Assembly (NCBI RefSeq): GCF_035627495.1
Contig: NZ_DASPLO010000195.1
Coordinates: 73,401 to 137,400, forward strand
Source of the DNA: Methylocaldum sp035627495
Lineage (GTDB): Bacteria > Pseudomonadota > Gammaproteobacteria > Methylococcales > Methylococcaceae
Length of the DNA stretch: 64,000 nt
Reading direction: 5' to 3'
The position numbers and the translations under genes were made by a program. Below the pieces are notes generated by a model. It ran no database searches and was not told where the DNA came from. It saw only the letters and a program-made list of their open reading frames with translations. Position 1 is the first letter of the stretch; every line of letters begins with the position of its first letter. This document shows, one piece after another, positions 35,906 to 44,167 of the stretch.

Positions 35906-36637
35906 ATGGATCAATCAATCGAAATGACCATGAAGAATCGAACCGGCATCGGTATGTCACCTGTAGACAGCCAACGAATGATCGAGGCGGCAAATAATAC
36001 CCCGCCAAGCTCCTCGGGAGACGAGTCGGCGCTGGCTATGGTTGACAGCACCTACATCCAGGGAGCTGAACCGGTGGGCTCGGTGCCTATGCCAGGCACC
36101 ATGAAGGGTGCGGTCCAGGCAGCCGTCAACAAGCTTACCGGCAAACATCCCGAGGTCCTGATCGATAAGCTGGGGGAGCGCCTGGCGTTCGAGCGCACCG
36201 GTACACGGCTCTACGATTATCTCATTACCAAGTGTGAAACAACGGCGCAGGCCGATTCGCCGATCTCCGTCGATACGCTCAGGCGTTTTAGGCGGGAGGA
36301 GGCACAGCATTTTAAACTGGTCGCAAAGGCGCTAGAGTCCCTAGGGGCCGACCCGACTACACAGACCCCTGGCGCCGATGTTAGCGCAGTAGCGTCAAGC
36401 GGAGTGCTTCAGGTTATGAGCGATCCGCGCACCTCCGTCGATCAATCCTTGGAAGCAATACTCACCGCTGAGCTTGTCGATCACGCAGGCTGGGAACTAC
36501 TCATCAGGTTGGCCGGTGAGATGGGGCTTGATGACATGGCCACCGATTTTCGGGCGGCACTCGCGGAGGAAGATGATCATCTGATGCAAGTACGCCAGTG
36601 GCATGAACAATCCACTCTGGCGCAAGCGGGCGTATAG
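35906..36637 (+). CDS. ferritin-like diiron protein with long N-terminal extension
   Basis: A 243-residue protein. Residues 1-80 are low-complexity and Met/Pro/Ser-rich; residues 82-235 form a ferritin-like bundle with ligands E91/E96, E132xxH135, E183/E189 and E222xxH225, a complete diiron set. GGAG precedes the ATG. It is the second gene of a pair with the tandem ferritin-like protein, so the two probably form a complex or share a task. No signal peptide is seen, so it is cytoplasmic. Confidence 0.75.
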   Translation: MDQSIEMTMKNRTGIGMSPVDSQRMIEAANNTPPSSSGDESALAMVDSTYIQGAEPVGSVPMPGTMKGAVQAAVNKLTGKHPEVLIDKLGERLAFERTGTRLYDYLITKCETTAQADSPISVDTLRRFRREEAQHFKLVAKALESLGADPTTQTPGADVSAVASSGVLQVMSDPRTSVDQSLEAILTAELVDHAGWELLIRLAGEMGLDDMATDFRAALAEEDDHLMQVRQWHEQSTLAQAGV

Positions 36638-36787
36638 GCGGCCTAATATCACTCTATGCGGCCGTCTCGGTATTTGCCACCTTTTTTTCAAGGTAAGCCT
36701 TGGTACGAGGCGGTCGCGTAGTCTTTCGATTCGATTAATGCGGAAAGCTAAAAGGGGCTTCTACAAGTAAGGCGGACAAGTTTCCAT

Positions 36788-36823
36788 TTGCGCGGCGCAC
36801 CTGTCGACTAAGGCGCCGCGCAA
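36788..36823. terminator. strong GC hairpin between convergent genes
   Basis: Arms 36788-36798 and 36813-36823 are a perfect 11-bp inverted repeat with a 14-nt loop, lying between the convergent ferritin-like and copper-protein genes. It probably acts as a bidirectional terminator, although T-runs are short. Confidence 0.55.
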
Positions 36824-36853
36824 CGGATATAGGCAAGAAGAAGGCAGGCCGGC

Positions 36854-37729
36854 CTATTTCTTTAGGCTACGGTATAACGAGGTTGCTAAATTGACGGCTT
36901 GGTCGAACAGGCTTTTACCAAGGCTTGCTCCATAGATTACGACATCCTTTGAGCTCATGCCTTTGAAGCGCTGTTTGAAATTGCTCACTAAAAACGGCGT
37001 CGCGAACAAACCAAGAGCTATGCCAATGATAAATGTGCCGGTATGGGAGGAGGGCTGTGATGCCGGTGACGGCTGAGCCACTACGGGTTGGGTAGCCACG
37101 GGCTGCACTGAGGAAGTGGCAGCTACCGTTTGAGTCGGGTCGTAGTTATCGGGAATGGCGAAGTCGGTCAAGCCGGGAATGCTTGGGAACGTGCCGCCTC
37201 CTTTGCCCACGACCAGTTGTCCTTTCATTCCCTTTTCCATATGTTGGGCAATGTCGCAGTGTACCAGATAGGTCCTGTCTTCCTTCGGCAGGATCAGCGT
37301 ACCGCTTATCTTGCCCGGGCCGGTTACTTCCAAGTGGAACATGCCCTTGTCGTACATAAACTTCGGTAGTCCATGCATCATCCACTGATGACGAACATTA
37401 TCCTCGTTGATGAAATGCACGGTGAGTCGCGTGCAGGGTTTGACGCGCCACTCCTGTTTGTCGAAAGCGAACATGGTGCCGGGAAAGTTCTTGGCGTATT
37501 TGTGGCCGGCTCTTACGGTGATCTCCGAGTCTTCGCTGATTTTGTTGCAGCCTCCGGGCAGTTTGTCCTTGTTTTGACCCATCACCATGCCGCCATCCAT
37601 GTCCATAAGGTGGCCATCGCCGTGATCCATCAACATCTTGTGTTCTACGATTTCCCGTTGTTCCGCGGCAAAAGCCGACGAAGCGGTCAGGAAAGCGCTG
37701 AAAAGTATGAAATGCGTGAACTTTGACAT
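36854..37729 (-). CDS. membrane-anchored cupredoxin with Met/His-rich N terminus
   Basis: A 291-residue protein with a signal peptide (1-22), a Met/His-rich stretch at 30-50 (H30, M32, M34, H36, H40, M42, M44, M48, M50), a cupredoxin domain about 65-175 with the type-1 copper set H114, C158, H163 and M168, a Pro/Thr/Ser/Gln linker, and a membrane helix about 231-250 followed by a basic amphipathic tail. It likely sits on the outer face of the inner membrane and carries electrons or copper. ATG 37729 gives a clean signal peptide. It is the third gene of the operon with the multicopper oxidase (14-nt gap). Confidence 0.82.
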   Translation of the reverse strand: MSKFTHFILFSAFLTASSAFAAEQREIVEHKMLMDHGDGHLMDMDGGMVMGQNKDKLPGGCNKISEDSEITVRAGHKYAKNFPGTMFAFDKQEWRVKPCTRLTVHFINEDNVRHQWMMHGLPKFMYDKGMFHLEVTGPGKISGTLILPKEDRTYLVHCDIAQHMEKGMKGQLVVGKGGGTFPSIPGLTDFAIPDNYDPTQTVAATSSVQPVATQPVVAQPSPASQPSSHTGTFIIGIALGLFATPFLVSNFKQRFKGMSSKDVVIYGASLGKSLFDQAVNLATSLYRSLKK

Positions 37730-37743
37730 GACGATCGGATGCC

Positions 37744-39477
37744 TCAATGCTTGCCTTTGGCTTGGGATGCGAGTTGGCTGATCATTGCGAGCACGCGCTC
37801 TCGGTATAGATAGAGCACATAACCTGCAATACCGAGCAGCAGTCCACTGAAAAGGCTGCTCCATGGACTGGACGATTGATCCGGCGCAACCGAGGCGGAT
37901 TTAGCCAGCGCCACGTTCGTGGAAGCCGCTGCTTGCATGCCAGCAGGTTCGGCCAGACTACCCCACTCGTCTGCCCAATCTTGCCAGACCGGTATTTTTC
38001 TTTCCCAGAATTCCTTGGTGAAATATGGTTTCAGGTCCATGCCGTGGGTCTTGGGCGTACCGTTTTCATCCAGGTAGGATTTATACACGATGAGGCTTAT
38101 GCTGCCGCCTTCACCCATGCCGTTGGTGGTAAAGGACTTTTCAACGTGGTCGTGAAACATCCAGACACCCGATCCAAAGCTGTGCAAACCGTCATCCGTC
38201 GTGTTTATCGACAGGTCCAGCCGTTGGGCCGGGGCCATCATGTAAACGTCACGGGTAACCTGAGCGCTGGGGTTCTGTTCAACGCCGTCATAGTGGGTTT
38301 CCGTGGCCTTATGGCCGTGCGTATGAAGCGCAAGTGTCTCCGTATGGCCGTTGAGAACGCGCAGCTTGATCTTCTCGTTAGGGTTCACCGTAATAAGGGA
38401 TTCCCGAAGGGTATACGGGAAGGATCGTCCGTTCAGAACAAAGTAGTCGTCGCTCGCATCGGTGATGTCGTACTCCTGGTTCATCGCTCTCGCGATCAGG
38501 CGGGGATCGTTGGCCGACTGCGGGAGCTTGTGCAGCTCTTTGTCGATCGACTGGTAATGTAGGTCGTATTCCTGGCTGTATTTTTCGGATACGGCCACAG
38601 AAGGATGACGGACTTGGCCGGCGCCTACGTTGAAGGTTTGAACCCAGTTGTTCGGTCTGTTCTCTTCCACGATAAACATGCCTGCAAGCCCCATCGGAAT
38701 ATGCGTATGGGGTTGGACGTGGCAATGGTAATACATGGTGCCGGGCTGGCGCGGCTTAATCACGTAAGTCTTGCTTTGGCCCGGCATGATATCCATTTGA
38801 CTGGTTTGACCTACGCCGTCGTTGCCCTCGCCGCCGTGGTCCATGTAGGGGTGGTCGACGCCGTGGAGATGTATTGAGTGGGGGAAATAATGGGTATTCT
38901 CCACCACCAGCCAGACCACGTCGCCTTGTTCAACGCGGATTGGTGCGGACGGCATGCGCAGCATGGGATTTGCTTCCACGCTGGCGAAGCTACGCGTCGA
39001 CATATCGCGGGTTTTCGGAGCGAAGACCCAGAAGCTAGGTTGTATGCCGGGTGCGATATCGAAGGTGGGCACTACACCGGCGAAATCGGGCGAGTGCCCA
39101 TTTACTTCCATGATTTCAAGTTTAATGATGATATGGTCGGGATCGCCGTCGTTGTCCATATCATTGGTTTTTGTGATCGCGTCCGCGGCCAGGCTGGACG
39201 TATCCATGATCGTTTGCATGGATATGTTATTGGTCCCCTTCACGAAGGCCGCGACATCGGCCGGATTATCCGGGTTGCAGACCCTCGACTCTTGAATGGT
39301 TACGCCCTCGATGACCTGCGCTTTACGCCATTCACCGGGAGCCCCGCTATTACAGAAAGGCTCTGCCTCGCCGACCTGAACTTTGGCGCTGGGTGGTGGA
39401 GTAGTAACCGCTCCGGCGACAGTGGATAAGGTCGATAAGGCGGAACCAAACAAGAATACGAGGGAACGTGTCTGCAT
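37744..39477 (-). CDS. membrane-anchored multicopper oxidase
   Basis: A 577-residue periplasmic oxidase with signal peptide (1-23) and a C-terminal membrane helix (about 541-558) plus basic tail. The four HxH pairs of a trinuclear centre are seen at H203/H205, H251/H253, the LHTHGH cluster 385-389, and H442/H444. A type-1 copper set lies in the N-terminal domain (H200, C252, H257, M262); in the C-terminal domain the Cys of the usual HCH motif is Asp443 and the following His is Ser448, so no type-1 site is expected there. The substrate may be Cu(I), nitrite-related or an organic reductant; sequence alone does not decide. It is the middle gene of a three-gene copper operon. Confidence 0.87.
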   Translation of the reverse strand: MQTRSLVFLFGSALSTLSTVAGAVTTPPPSAKVQVGEAEPFCNSGAPGEWRKAQVIEGVTIQESRVCNPDNPADVAAFVKGTNNISMQTIMDTSSLAADAITKTNDMDNDGDPDHIIIKLEIMEVNGHSPDFAGVVPTFDIAPGIQPSFWVFAPKTRDMSTRSFASVEANPMLRMPSAPIRVEQGDVVWLVVENTHYFPHSIHLHGVDHPYMDHGGEGNDGVGQTSQMDIMPGQSKTYVIKPRQPGTMYYHCHVQPHTHIPMGLAGMFIVEENRPNNWVQTFNVGAGQVRHPSVAVSEKYSQEYDLHYQSIDKELHKLPQSANDPRLIARAMNQEYDITDASDDYFVLNGRSFPYTLRESLITVNPNEKIKLRVLNGHTETLALHTHGHKATETHYDGVEQNPSAQVTRDVYMMAPAQRLDLSINTTDDGLHSFGSGVWMFHDHVEKSFTTNGMGEGGSISLIVYKSYLDENGTPKTHGMDLKPYFTKEFWERKIPVWQDWADEWGSLAEPAGMQAAASTNVALAKSASVAPDQSSSPWSSLFSGLLLGIAGYVLYLYRERVLAMISQLASQAKGKH

Positions 39478-39565
39478 TTTGAGTACCGTTGGGAACAGAG
39501 ATTCGAAGACTTGACTAAGACTTGAAACGAACTGGCATTAGTCAGTCAATCCCACTTGAAAGTTC

Positions 39566-40147
39566 CTAAGATTTTTTCAGCATCCGATCGACGGCGCCTT
39601 TGAATGATGCATTGGAAAGATAAAAGATATAGCCGATTGCGATCAGAATCACGGCGATCACCACGTAGGTGCTGGTTGCAATTCCGGTTGCCGAAGCTCC
39701 GACGGCAAAAGGTACGTGGGCGTCTACTTTTTGTCCTTCATTGACCAGGGTCACGTGCGCTAGGTAATCGCCCGCTTCGGTGAAGTTGATCGTGGTGTTG
39801 GCCGTGCCGGTCGGATAGGTCGACGGCTCTTTGTAAAAAACGCGGGTTCCCTGAGGTTCTTTGGTAATTTCAAATTCAACCGTCATGTTCCGCAGCGCTT
39901 TTCCCTCGTAGTCGAACACCAAGGTGGCCGAACCCACTTCAGGAATGGAGTTGCAGTATTCTGTTGTTCCGGCTATCTGCGGTTGATAAGCGGTAAAATG
40001 CACCCAGTGGGGGCCAACCGGAATACGGCAAGCATCCAAATCGACGCCCGAAGCTCCTCCGTGCGCCCAGCTCGATACGGGGATCACGGCGGAAACGAGC
40101 AGGCTCAGAGCGAGCAAGCACTCTTTTAAGCAAATTAGTTTACGCAT
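39566..40147 (-). CDS. membrane-anchored periplasmic protein, possible N-terminal His copper site
   Basis: A 193-residue protein with a signal peptide whose SxA-type cleavage site (SSWA) would leave His29 as the mature first residue. The small beta-rich domain has H47, H50 and a probable C40-C65 disulfide. A C-terminal membrane helix (160-177) and basic tail follow. An N-terminal His with nearby His residues recalls copper-brace proteins such as PmoB, CopC and LPMOs; this is inference. It is the first gene of the operon, 88 nt before the multicopper oxidase, with GAGGGAAGAG before its ATG. It was not matched to a named family. Confidence 0.7.
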   Translation of the reverse strand: MRKLICLKECLLALSLLVSAVIPVSSWAHGGASGVDLDACRIPVGPHWVHFTAYQPQIAGTTEYCNSIPEVGSATLVFDYEGKALRNMTVEFEITKEPQGTRVFYKEPSTYPTGTANTTINFTEAGDYLAHVTLVNEGQKVDAHVPFAVGASATGIATSTYVVIAVILIAIGYIFYLSNASFKGAVDRMLKKS

Positions 40148-40522
40148 ATCTCTTCCCTCACTTGGTGGATTATTGGATTTTTATATTTAATGATCGGGCA
40201 AGCCCGATAAAAGGCCCGTAGCTTGTCGACTTCCTTTCGCCTGCGAAAGAGCTAAAGGAATAAGCAAATATACATAAGCAGGCTGGCATATACAATGTTT
40301 CGGTGAGAGCCTGGTTCGGTGTTTGCTTTACGCGCCTGGTTTTGCCGGCTGATCGGCTGCGCCATAACTAACTGGTATTAAAGATCGGCATCTACGAGTT
40401 TGGTTTCGAAAAAAACGGCTTAGTCTGCTATCGGAAATCCTCTCGATCGCTGCTCGATATATAGCGAGCATCACTTGGACGGTGAATGAGAGGTTCGGTT
40501 CTTTTGGGCCACATCTATGCCC
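40148..40522. promoter_or_regulatory. upstream region of copper operon with palindrome
   Basis: This 375-nt gap holds the presumed promoter of the minus-strand copper operon. A perfect palindrome (40193-40208, ATCGGGCAAGCCCGAT) lies 46 nt before the first gene next to an AT-rich tract, suitable for an operator or a leader hairpin, or for ending the grxC-side transcript. No CueR or CopY-type site was recognised. Confidence 0.35.
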
Positions 40523-40783
40523 TCAATCGTGGGCCAGCAGACGGTCCAACTGACCGGCGCGCTCCAGTGCAGCGAGATCGTCGTAGCCGCCGACATGGTT
40601 TTCGCCGATGTAGATCTGGGGTACCGTTCGGCGTCTCGTCTTTTCCATCATTTCCAAGCGCCGTTCCGGCTCGATATCGACTCTGATCTTCTCGATATTT
40701 TCGACGCCTTTTTTCAAAAGCAGACGCTCCGCCATGACGCAATAGGGGCAGATGGCTGTGCTGTACATGATCACTTTAACCAT
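40523..40783 (-). CDS. grxC: glutaredoxin 3
   Basis: An 86-residue dithiol glutaredoxin with the active-site motif AICPYCVMAERLL, the cis-Pro in RRTVPQIYIG and the glutathione-binding GGYDDLAAL. The length and fold match GrxC. It reduces disulfides and glutathionylated proteins using glutathione. It stands alone here, although secB commonly lies beside grxC in other gammaproteobacteria. Confidence 0.95.
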   Translation of the reverse strand: MVKVIMYSTAICPYCVMAERLLLKKGVENIEKIRVDIEPERRLEMMEKTRRRTVPQIYIGENHVGGYDDLAALERAGQLDRLLAHD

Positions 40784-40907
40784 TAAAGTATTTTCGTTTG
40801 ATTTACGAGGCAGAATTCAGTGCCGCAGCAGATTCGAGGCGATGCCAGGGCATCTTGAGTTCTCTGGCACGTCAGGGCAGCAGACTTCACTAAAAGGAGA
40901 GCTGAAA

Positions 40908-41048
40908 ATGTCCAAGGAAAAGACGAATTCTTTATGTGGCTTTTTCAAACGGGCACTGCAGATTGCGCATGGTCTCGTGCCGCGTGCGAATCATAAAGAA
41001 GTTTGCGTCCCATCGCCGGCTGGGACTTGCTATATTAGCGTATTCTAA
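40908..41048 (+). CDS. small ORF (46 residues), possible small protein
   Basis: A 46-codon frame begins with ATG 40908, preceded seven bases upstream by a strong AAGGAGA. The product is basic with three Cys residues (FKRALQIAHGLVPRANHK in the middle) and has no clear membrane segment. It ends 13 nt before a DUF2892-type gene. It may be a real small protein or a leader peptide; no family was recognised. Confidence 0.4.
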   Translation: MSKEKTNSLCGFFKRALQIAHGLVPRANHKEVCVPSPAGTCYISVF

Positions 41049-41061
41049 CATGAGGACTGTT

Positions 41062-41271
41062 ATGACCACACATCGTTTGGTGCGGATTTTTGCGGGCTTT
41101 TTTGTTTTGCTGTCGTTGGCGTTGGGCGTAGAGGCCAGTCCACTGTTCGTAAACCAGAATTGGCTTTGGTTTACAGCGTTCGTGGGAGCTAACCTATTTC
41201 AGAGCGGATTCACCAAACTCTGTCCCTTGGAGACCGTATTAAAAAAGCTAGGTTTTAAGGAGTCCTGCTGA
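41062..41271 (+). CDS. DUF2892 / YgaP-type small inner membrane protein
   Basis: A 69-residue protein with two membrane helices and the family tail WLWFTAFVGANLFQSGFTKL followed by CPLETVLKKLGF. Such domains occur alone or fused to rhodaneses (YgaP) and are thought to be linked to sulfur or thiocyanate handling. ATG 41062 has GAGG six bases upstream; an in-frame ATG at 41050 is possible. No rhodanese is fused. Confidence 0.82.
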   Translation: MTTHRLVRIFAGFFVLLSLALGVEASPLFVNQNWLWFTAFVGANLFQSGFTKLCPLETVLKKLGFKESC

Positions 41272-41329
41272 TAGGCGACAGGGAACCGGTTCTGCTAACC
41301 GCGCTGTCTAATTAATCATCATGATGACG

Positions 41330-41391
41330 GCGAAGTTCAGTTCGTGCGGTCACCCCGTTCTACGGGACGTATTATACGAGTTGAACTTCGC
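41330..41391. repeat. 10-bp inverted repeat with inner hairpin
   Basis: Arms 41330-41339 and 41382-41391 are perfect complements. The 42-nt loop contains its own hairpin (CCCG-TTCTA-CGGG). A short T-rich stretch follows. It lies between two plus-strand genes and could be a terminator or a dispersed repeat. Confidence 0.4.
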
Positions 41392-41465
41392 TTTATTGTG
41401 GCCGATAAGTCGGAGTTGACGGATAGGGATATTTCCGGGTCGTTGAAGACTGAGGGAGCTTCGCT

Positions 41466-42044
41466 ATGGATAGAGTCTGGTATTCGATTATTCGCGGAAC
41501 GGTCGGTGTATTCCTGATGACGCTCGCGGCATGCGCCACTCAAGAGGCGGGGCAGCTTTACGCTAACACCAAGCAAACCACGGCAAAAGTCGAAGAAATA
41601 GATCTCCACGGTCGCCAGGTCTTTTTAAAAGATTCGTTGGGAAATAGGTTCACCGTGCTCATCGATCCTCGAGTCGAAAATCTCGCCAAGGTCAAGGTCG
41701 GCGATCAGGTAATCATCGGTTATTACGAGGCGCTTGCGGCGGAGATCAAGGATCCGGGCGAGGGTGTAAAGGGCGTCAAGGTTGGAGAAGGAAGCTCAAT
41801 AACACAGTCCGGAGAGCGTCCAGCCGGGTCGGTGGGGCGCTCGGTCAAGGCGACGGTAAAGGTCTTGTCAGTCAACCAGGACACGAACACGGTAATGATT
41901 TCGAGCCCGAGTGGCCATGTGCACACGGTTGAAGTTAGAAATCCTCGGCTTCAAAAATATGTAAAAAAATTGGAGGCAGGGGATGAGGTCGAACTTACTT
42001 ACACCGAAGCGGTCGCGGTAACCGTAGAGCCTGTCAAAAAGTGA
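41466..42044 (+). CDS. lipoprotein with two tandem OB-like repeats
   Basis: A 192-residue protein with a lipoprotein signal peptide (lipobox LAAC, Cys23). Two similar segments follow: about 38-105 (TAKVEEIDLHGRQVFLKD ... KVKVGDQVIIGYYEA) and about 127-190 (KATVKVLSVNQDTNTVMISS ... KLEAGDEVELTYTEA). The shared order of strands and the VGD/AGD turn indicate an internal duplication of a small beta-barrel. No named family was recognised. It is probably anchored to the outer membrane facing the periplasm, standing alone between gaps. Confidence 0.72.
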   Translation: MDRVWYSIIRGTVGVFLMTLAACATQEAGQLYANTKQTTAKVEEIDLHGRQVFLKDSLGNRFTVLIDPRVENLAKVKVGDQVIIGYYEALAAEIKDPGEGVKGVKVGEGSSITQSGERPAGSVGRSVKATVKVLSVNQDTNTVMISSPSGHVHTVEVRNPRLQKYVKKLEAGDEVELTYTEAVAVTVEPVKK

Positions 42045-42561
42045 GCCCTCGATCTTACCAGTCGCCTTCGCTTAGTGTGCTTCGCCCTAAAGTTCGGAAA
42101 AGTTTAGCTCTGAAGTTTTCGAGCCCATCGTCGCGTGCTGAGGAAAAAGGTACAGTGAATCCGGCATTTTTCCACATCAATTATTAGCTTTGGCCGGATA
42201 GCAGCGGCTGACGATACGATCCGAATTGGCGCTGGGCGTTCAACATGCCACTAAAGCGGTTCTAAGGCGGTTGGGAGTGCCTGCGGAAAACTTGTCGACA
42301 CCGGCATTCGTTACGGGCAGGAATAGACAGACCACTTTCCGGCATGGCGGCCTTGTTCAGCGCCCAATATTCGAAAACCCGAAATCATCCCGCGTTTTCC
42401 ATGCTCCAAAACAGATGTTATCCCAATTACACTCTACGCTACGGCGCAGATCTCTTCGGTATCGGTTCATCATGTGTCGAGAACAGACCGGCGGAGATAT
42501 CTCTCAATAATTTCGGATTCTTTGTGATTTCACATAAACCACCAAAGTTACTGGTAATAAA
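42045..42561. other. intergenic, nothing recognised
   Basis: A 517-nt gap on a plus-strand run. The open frames within it lack ribosome-binding sites and protein-like composition. It should hold the promoter of the DUF502 gene; I see no RNA gene or repeat. Confidence 0.45.
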
Positions 42562-43173
42562 ATGAAAAAAACGTTACAGAAATTCTTTGGCTATTTCCTC
42601 ATTGGCGCATTGGGTCTGTTGCCTATCGTCATCATCCTTCAGATCGTAATCTCCGTCGAAGGACTGCTCCGGGACTTCGTATTGAGTATCTTCGGACGCT
42701 ACGAGAACTTCTTTATCCCCATTGGCTTGTTCATGGCAGCCATCCTAGTCCTGACGTATTTCGGCTATTTGCTCAAGCAGGACAAGGCTCATGTTTGGTA
42801 TTACCTGGAGGATTTCCTTAATCGTATCCCGCTGCTCGGCACAATTTATAGGGTCACCAAGAAAATATTGAACCTGTTCCGGGGCGATGAGGAAGAGAAG
42901 CTGCGTGACGTGGTTTACATCGAATACCCCAAAGACGGCATTTGGGTACCGGCCTATGTAACCAACCGGATCGACGATCAGCTGGTGCTGTACATACCGA
43001 CGTCGCCGAATCCGACCTCCGGCTTTACCGTGATTGTTCACGAATCGAAGACTAGGACGTCCGATATGAGCATCGAGCAAGCTTCGAGTTTCGTCATCAG
43101 CCTCGGTGTGGATATTCCGAGACCCGACGAAGCTTCTCGGCTCAAACCGGAGGTCGATAAGGTGGCACCTTGA
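42562..43173 (+). CDS. DUF502 family membrane protein
   Basis: A 203-residue protein with two N-terminal membrane helices (about 7-30 and 52-70) and the DUF502 motifs PLLGTIYRVTKKILNLF and LVLYIPTSPNPTSGFTVIV. The family is conserved across bacteria and plants (LCV/COV-type) without an established function in bacteria. It is followed after 58 nt by the isocitrate lyase-like gene, a possible co-transcribed neighbour. Confidence 0.9.
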   Translation: MKKTLQKFFGYFLIGALGLLPIVIILQIVISVEGLLRDFVLSIFGRYENFFIPIGLFMAAILVLTYFGYLLKQDKAHVWYYLEDFLNRIPLLGTIYRVTKKILNLFRGDEEEKLRDVVYIEYPKDGIWVPAYVTNRIDDQLVLYIPTSPNPTSGFTVIVHESKTRTSDMSIEQASSFVISLGVDIPRPDEASRLKPEVDKVAP

Positions 43174-43231
43174 TCTTGGTTTCTGCTTAAGCTGGTGTTC
43201 CATCCATGGCTAAATCCTAAGGAGTGAACGT

Positions 43232-44089
43232 ATGACTTCCCGCTCTGATCGTTTGAGAGAACTGCTTGCCAGACCCGGAATTCGCATTATGCCGGGCTGC
43301 CACGATGCCATGTCCGCCAAGCTGATTCAGGAAGCCGGTTTTGAGATGGGCTTTATGAGCGGTTTTGCGGTGTCGGCGACGCGCCTCGGTTTGCCTGATA
43401 CGGGTCTGATTTCCTATGGAGAACTCGTGGAGCAGGGGCGCAATATTTGTAGCGCCGTCTCTATTCCCATGTTCGGCGACGGCGATACGGGCTTCGGCAA
43501 TGCGCTCAATGTGAAGCGCACCGTGCAAGGTTACGCCCGCTCAGGATTCGCTTGCATCATGATCGAAGATCAGGTGGCTCCCAAGCGCTGCGGCCACACC
43601 AAGGGAAAAGTGATGGCGAGCAGGGACGAGGCTGCAATGCGGATTCGAGCGGCGGTTGACGTACGCGACGGCGGCGACGACATACTCATCATGGCGCGAA
43701 CCGACTCACGGTCGGTATTAGGCCTGGAGGAAGCCATCGAGCGCTGTAAATTGTTCCGGGAGTTGGGAGCCGATATCACTTTTCTGGAAGCTCCGGAAAG
43801 CATCGAGGAGATGCGTCGCTACTGTGCCGAAGTGGATGGGCCGAAGATGGTCAATATGATCGAATACGGCAAGACGCCGGTATTGCCGCCCGAGCAACTG
43901 GAGGCGATCGGCTATAAGATCGCCGTATATCCGCTGACTTTGCTGAATGCCGGCATTCGCGCCATGCGCCAGGCTTTGAGCAGCATCAAACAAGGGCGGA
44001 CGCCGGAGAACATCATGGACTTTGAGGAATTGAAATCGGCTGTCGGATTTCCGCAGTATTACGATGAGGAAAGCCGTTACCGGTATTGA
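43232..44089 (+). CDS. isocitrate lyase/PEP mutase superfamily enzyme
   Basis: A 285-residue TIM-barrel enzyme. It has the metal-binding FGDGDTGFGNALNV, the catalytic-loop motif PKRCGHTKGK (the Cys of lyases is kept) and IMARTDSRS. Possible activities are oxaloacetate decarboxylase, methylisocitrate lyase or a carboxyvinyl-phosphonate mutase-type reaction; the length fits these. TAAGGAG precedes the ATG. No propionate or phosphonate genes are near, so the substrate is left open. Confidence 0.86.
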   Translation: MTSRSDRLRELLARPGIRIMPGCHDAMSAKLIQEAGFEMGFMSGFAVSATRLGLPDTGLISYGELVEQGRNICSAVSIPMFGDGDTGFGNALNVKRTVQGYARSGFACIMIEDQVAPKRCGHTKGKVMASRDEAAMRIRAAVDVRDGGDDILIMARTDSRSVLGLEEAIERCKLFRELGADITFLEAPESIEEMRRYCAEVDGPKMVNMIEYGKTPVLPPEQLEAIGYKIAVYPLTLLNAGIRAMRQALSSIKQGRTPENIMDFEELKSAVGFPQYYDEESRYRY

Positions 44090-44167
44090 ATCGCAGTGCA
44101 GGAGCACCGCCGCGGCGCGACACGCTGGTTGAAACCTGGCCGAAGCGTTGCTCCAAAACTGTCCTAA

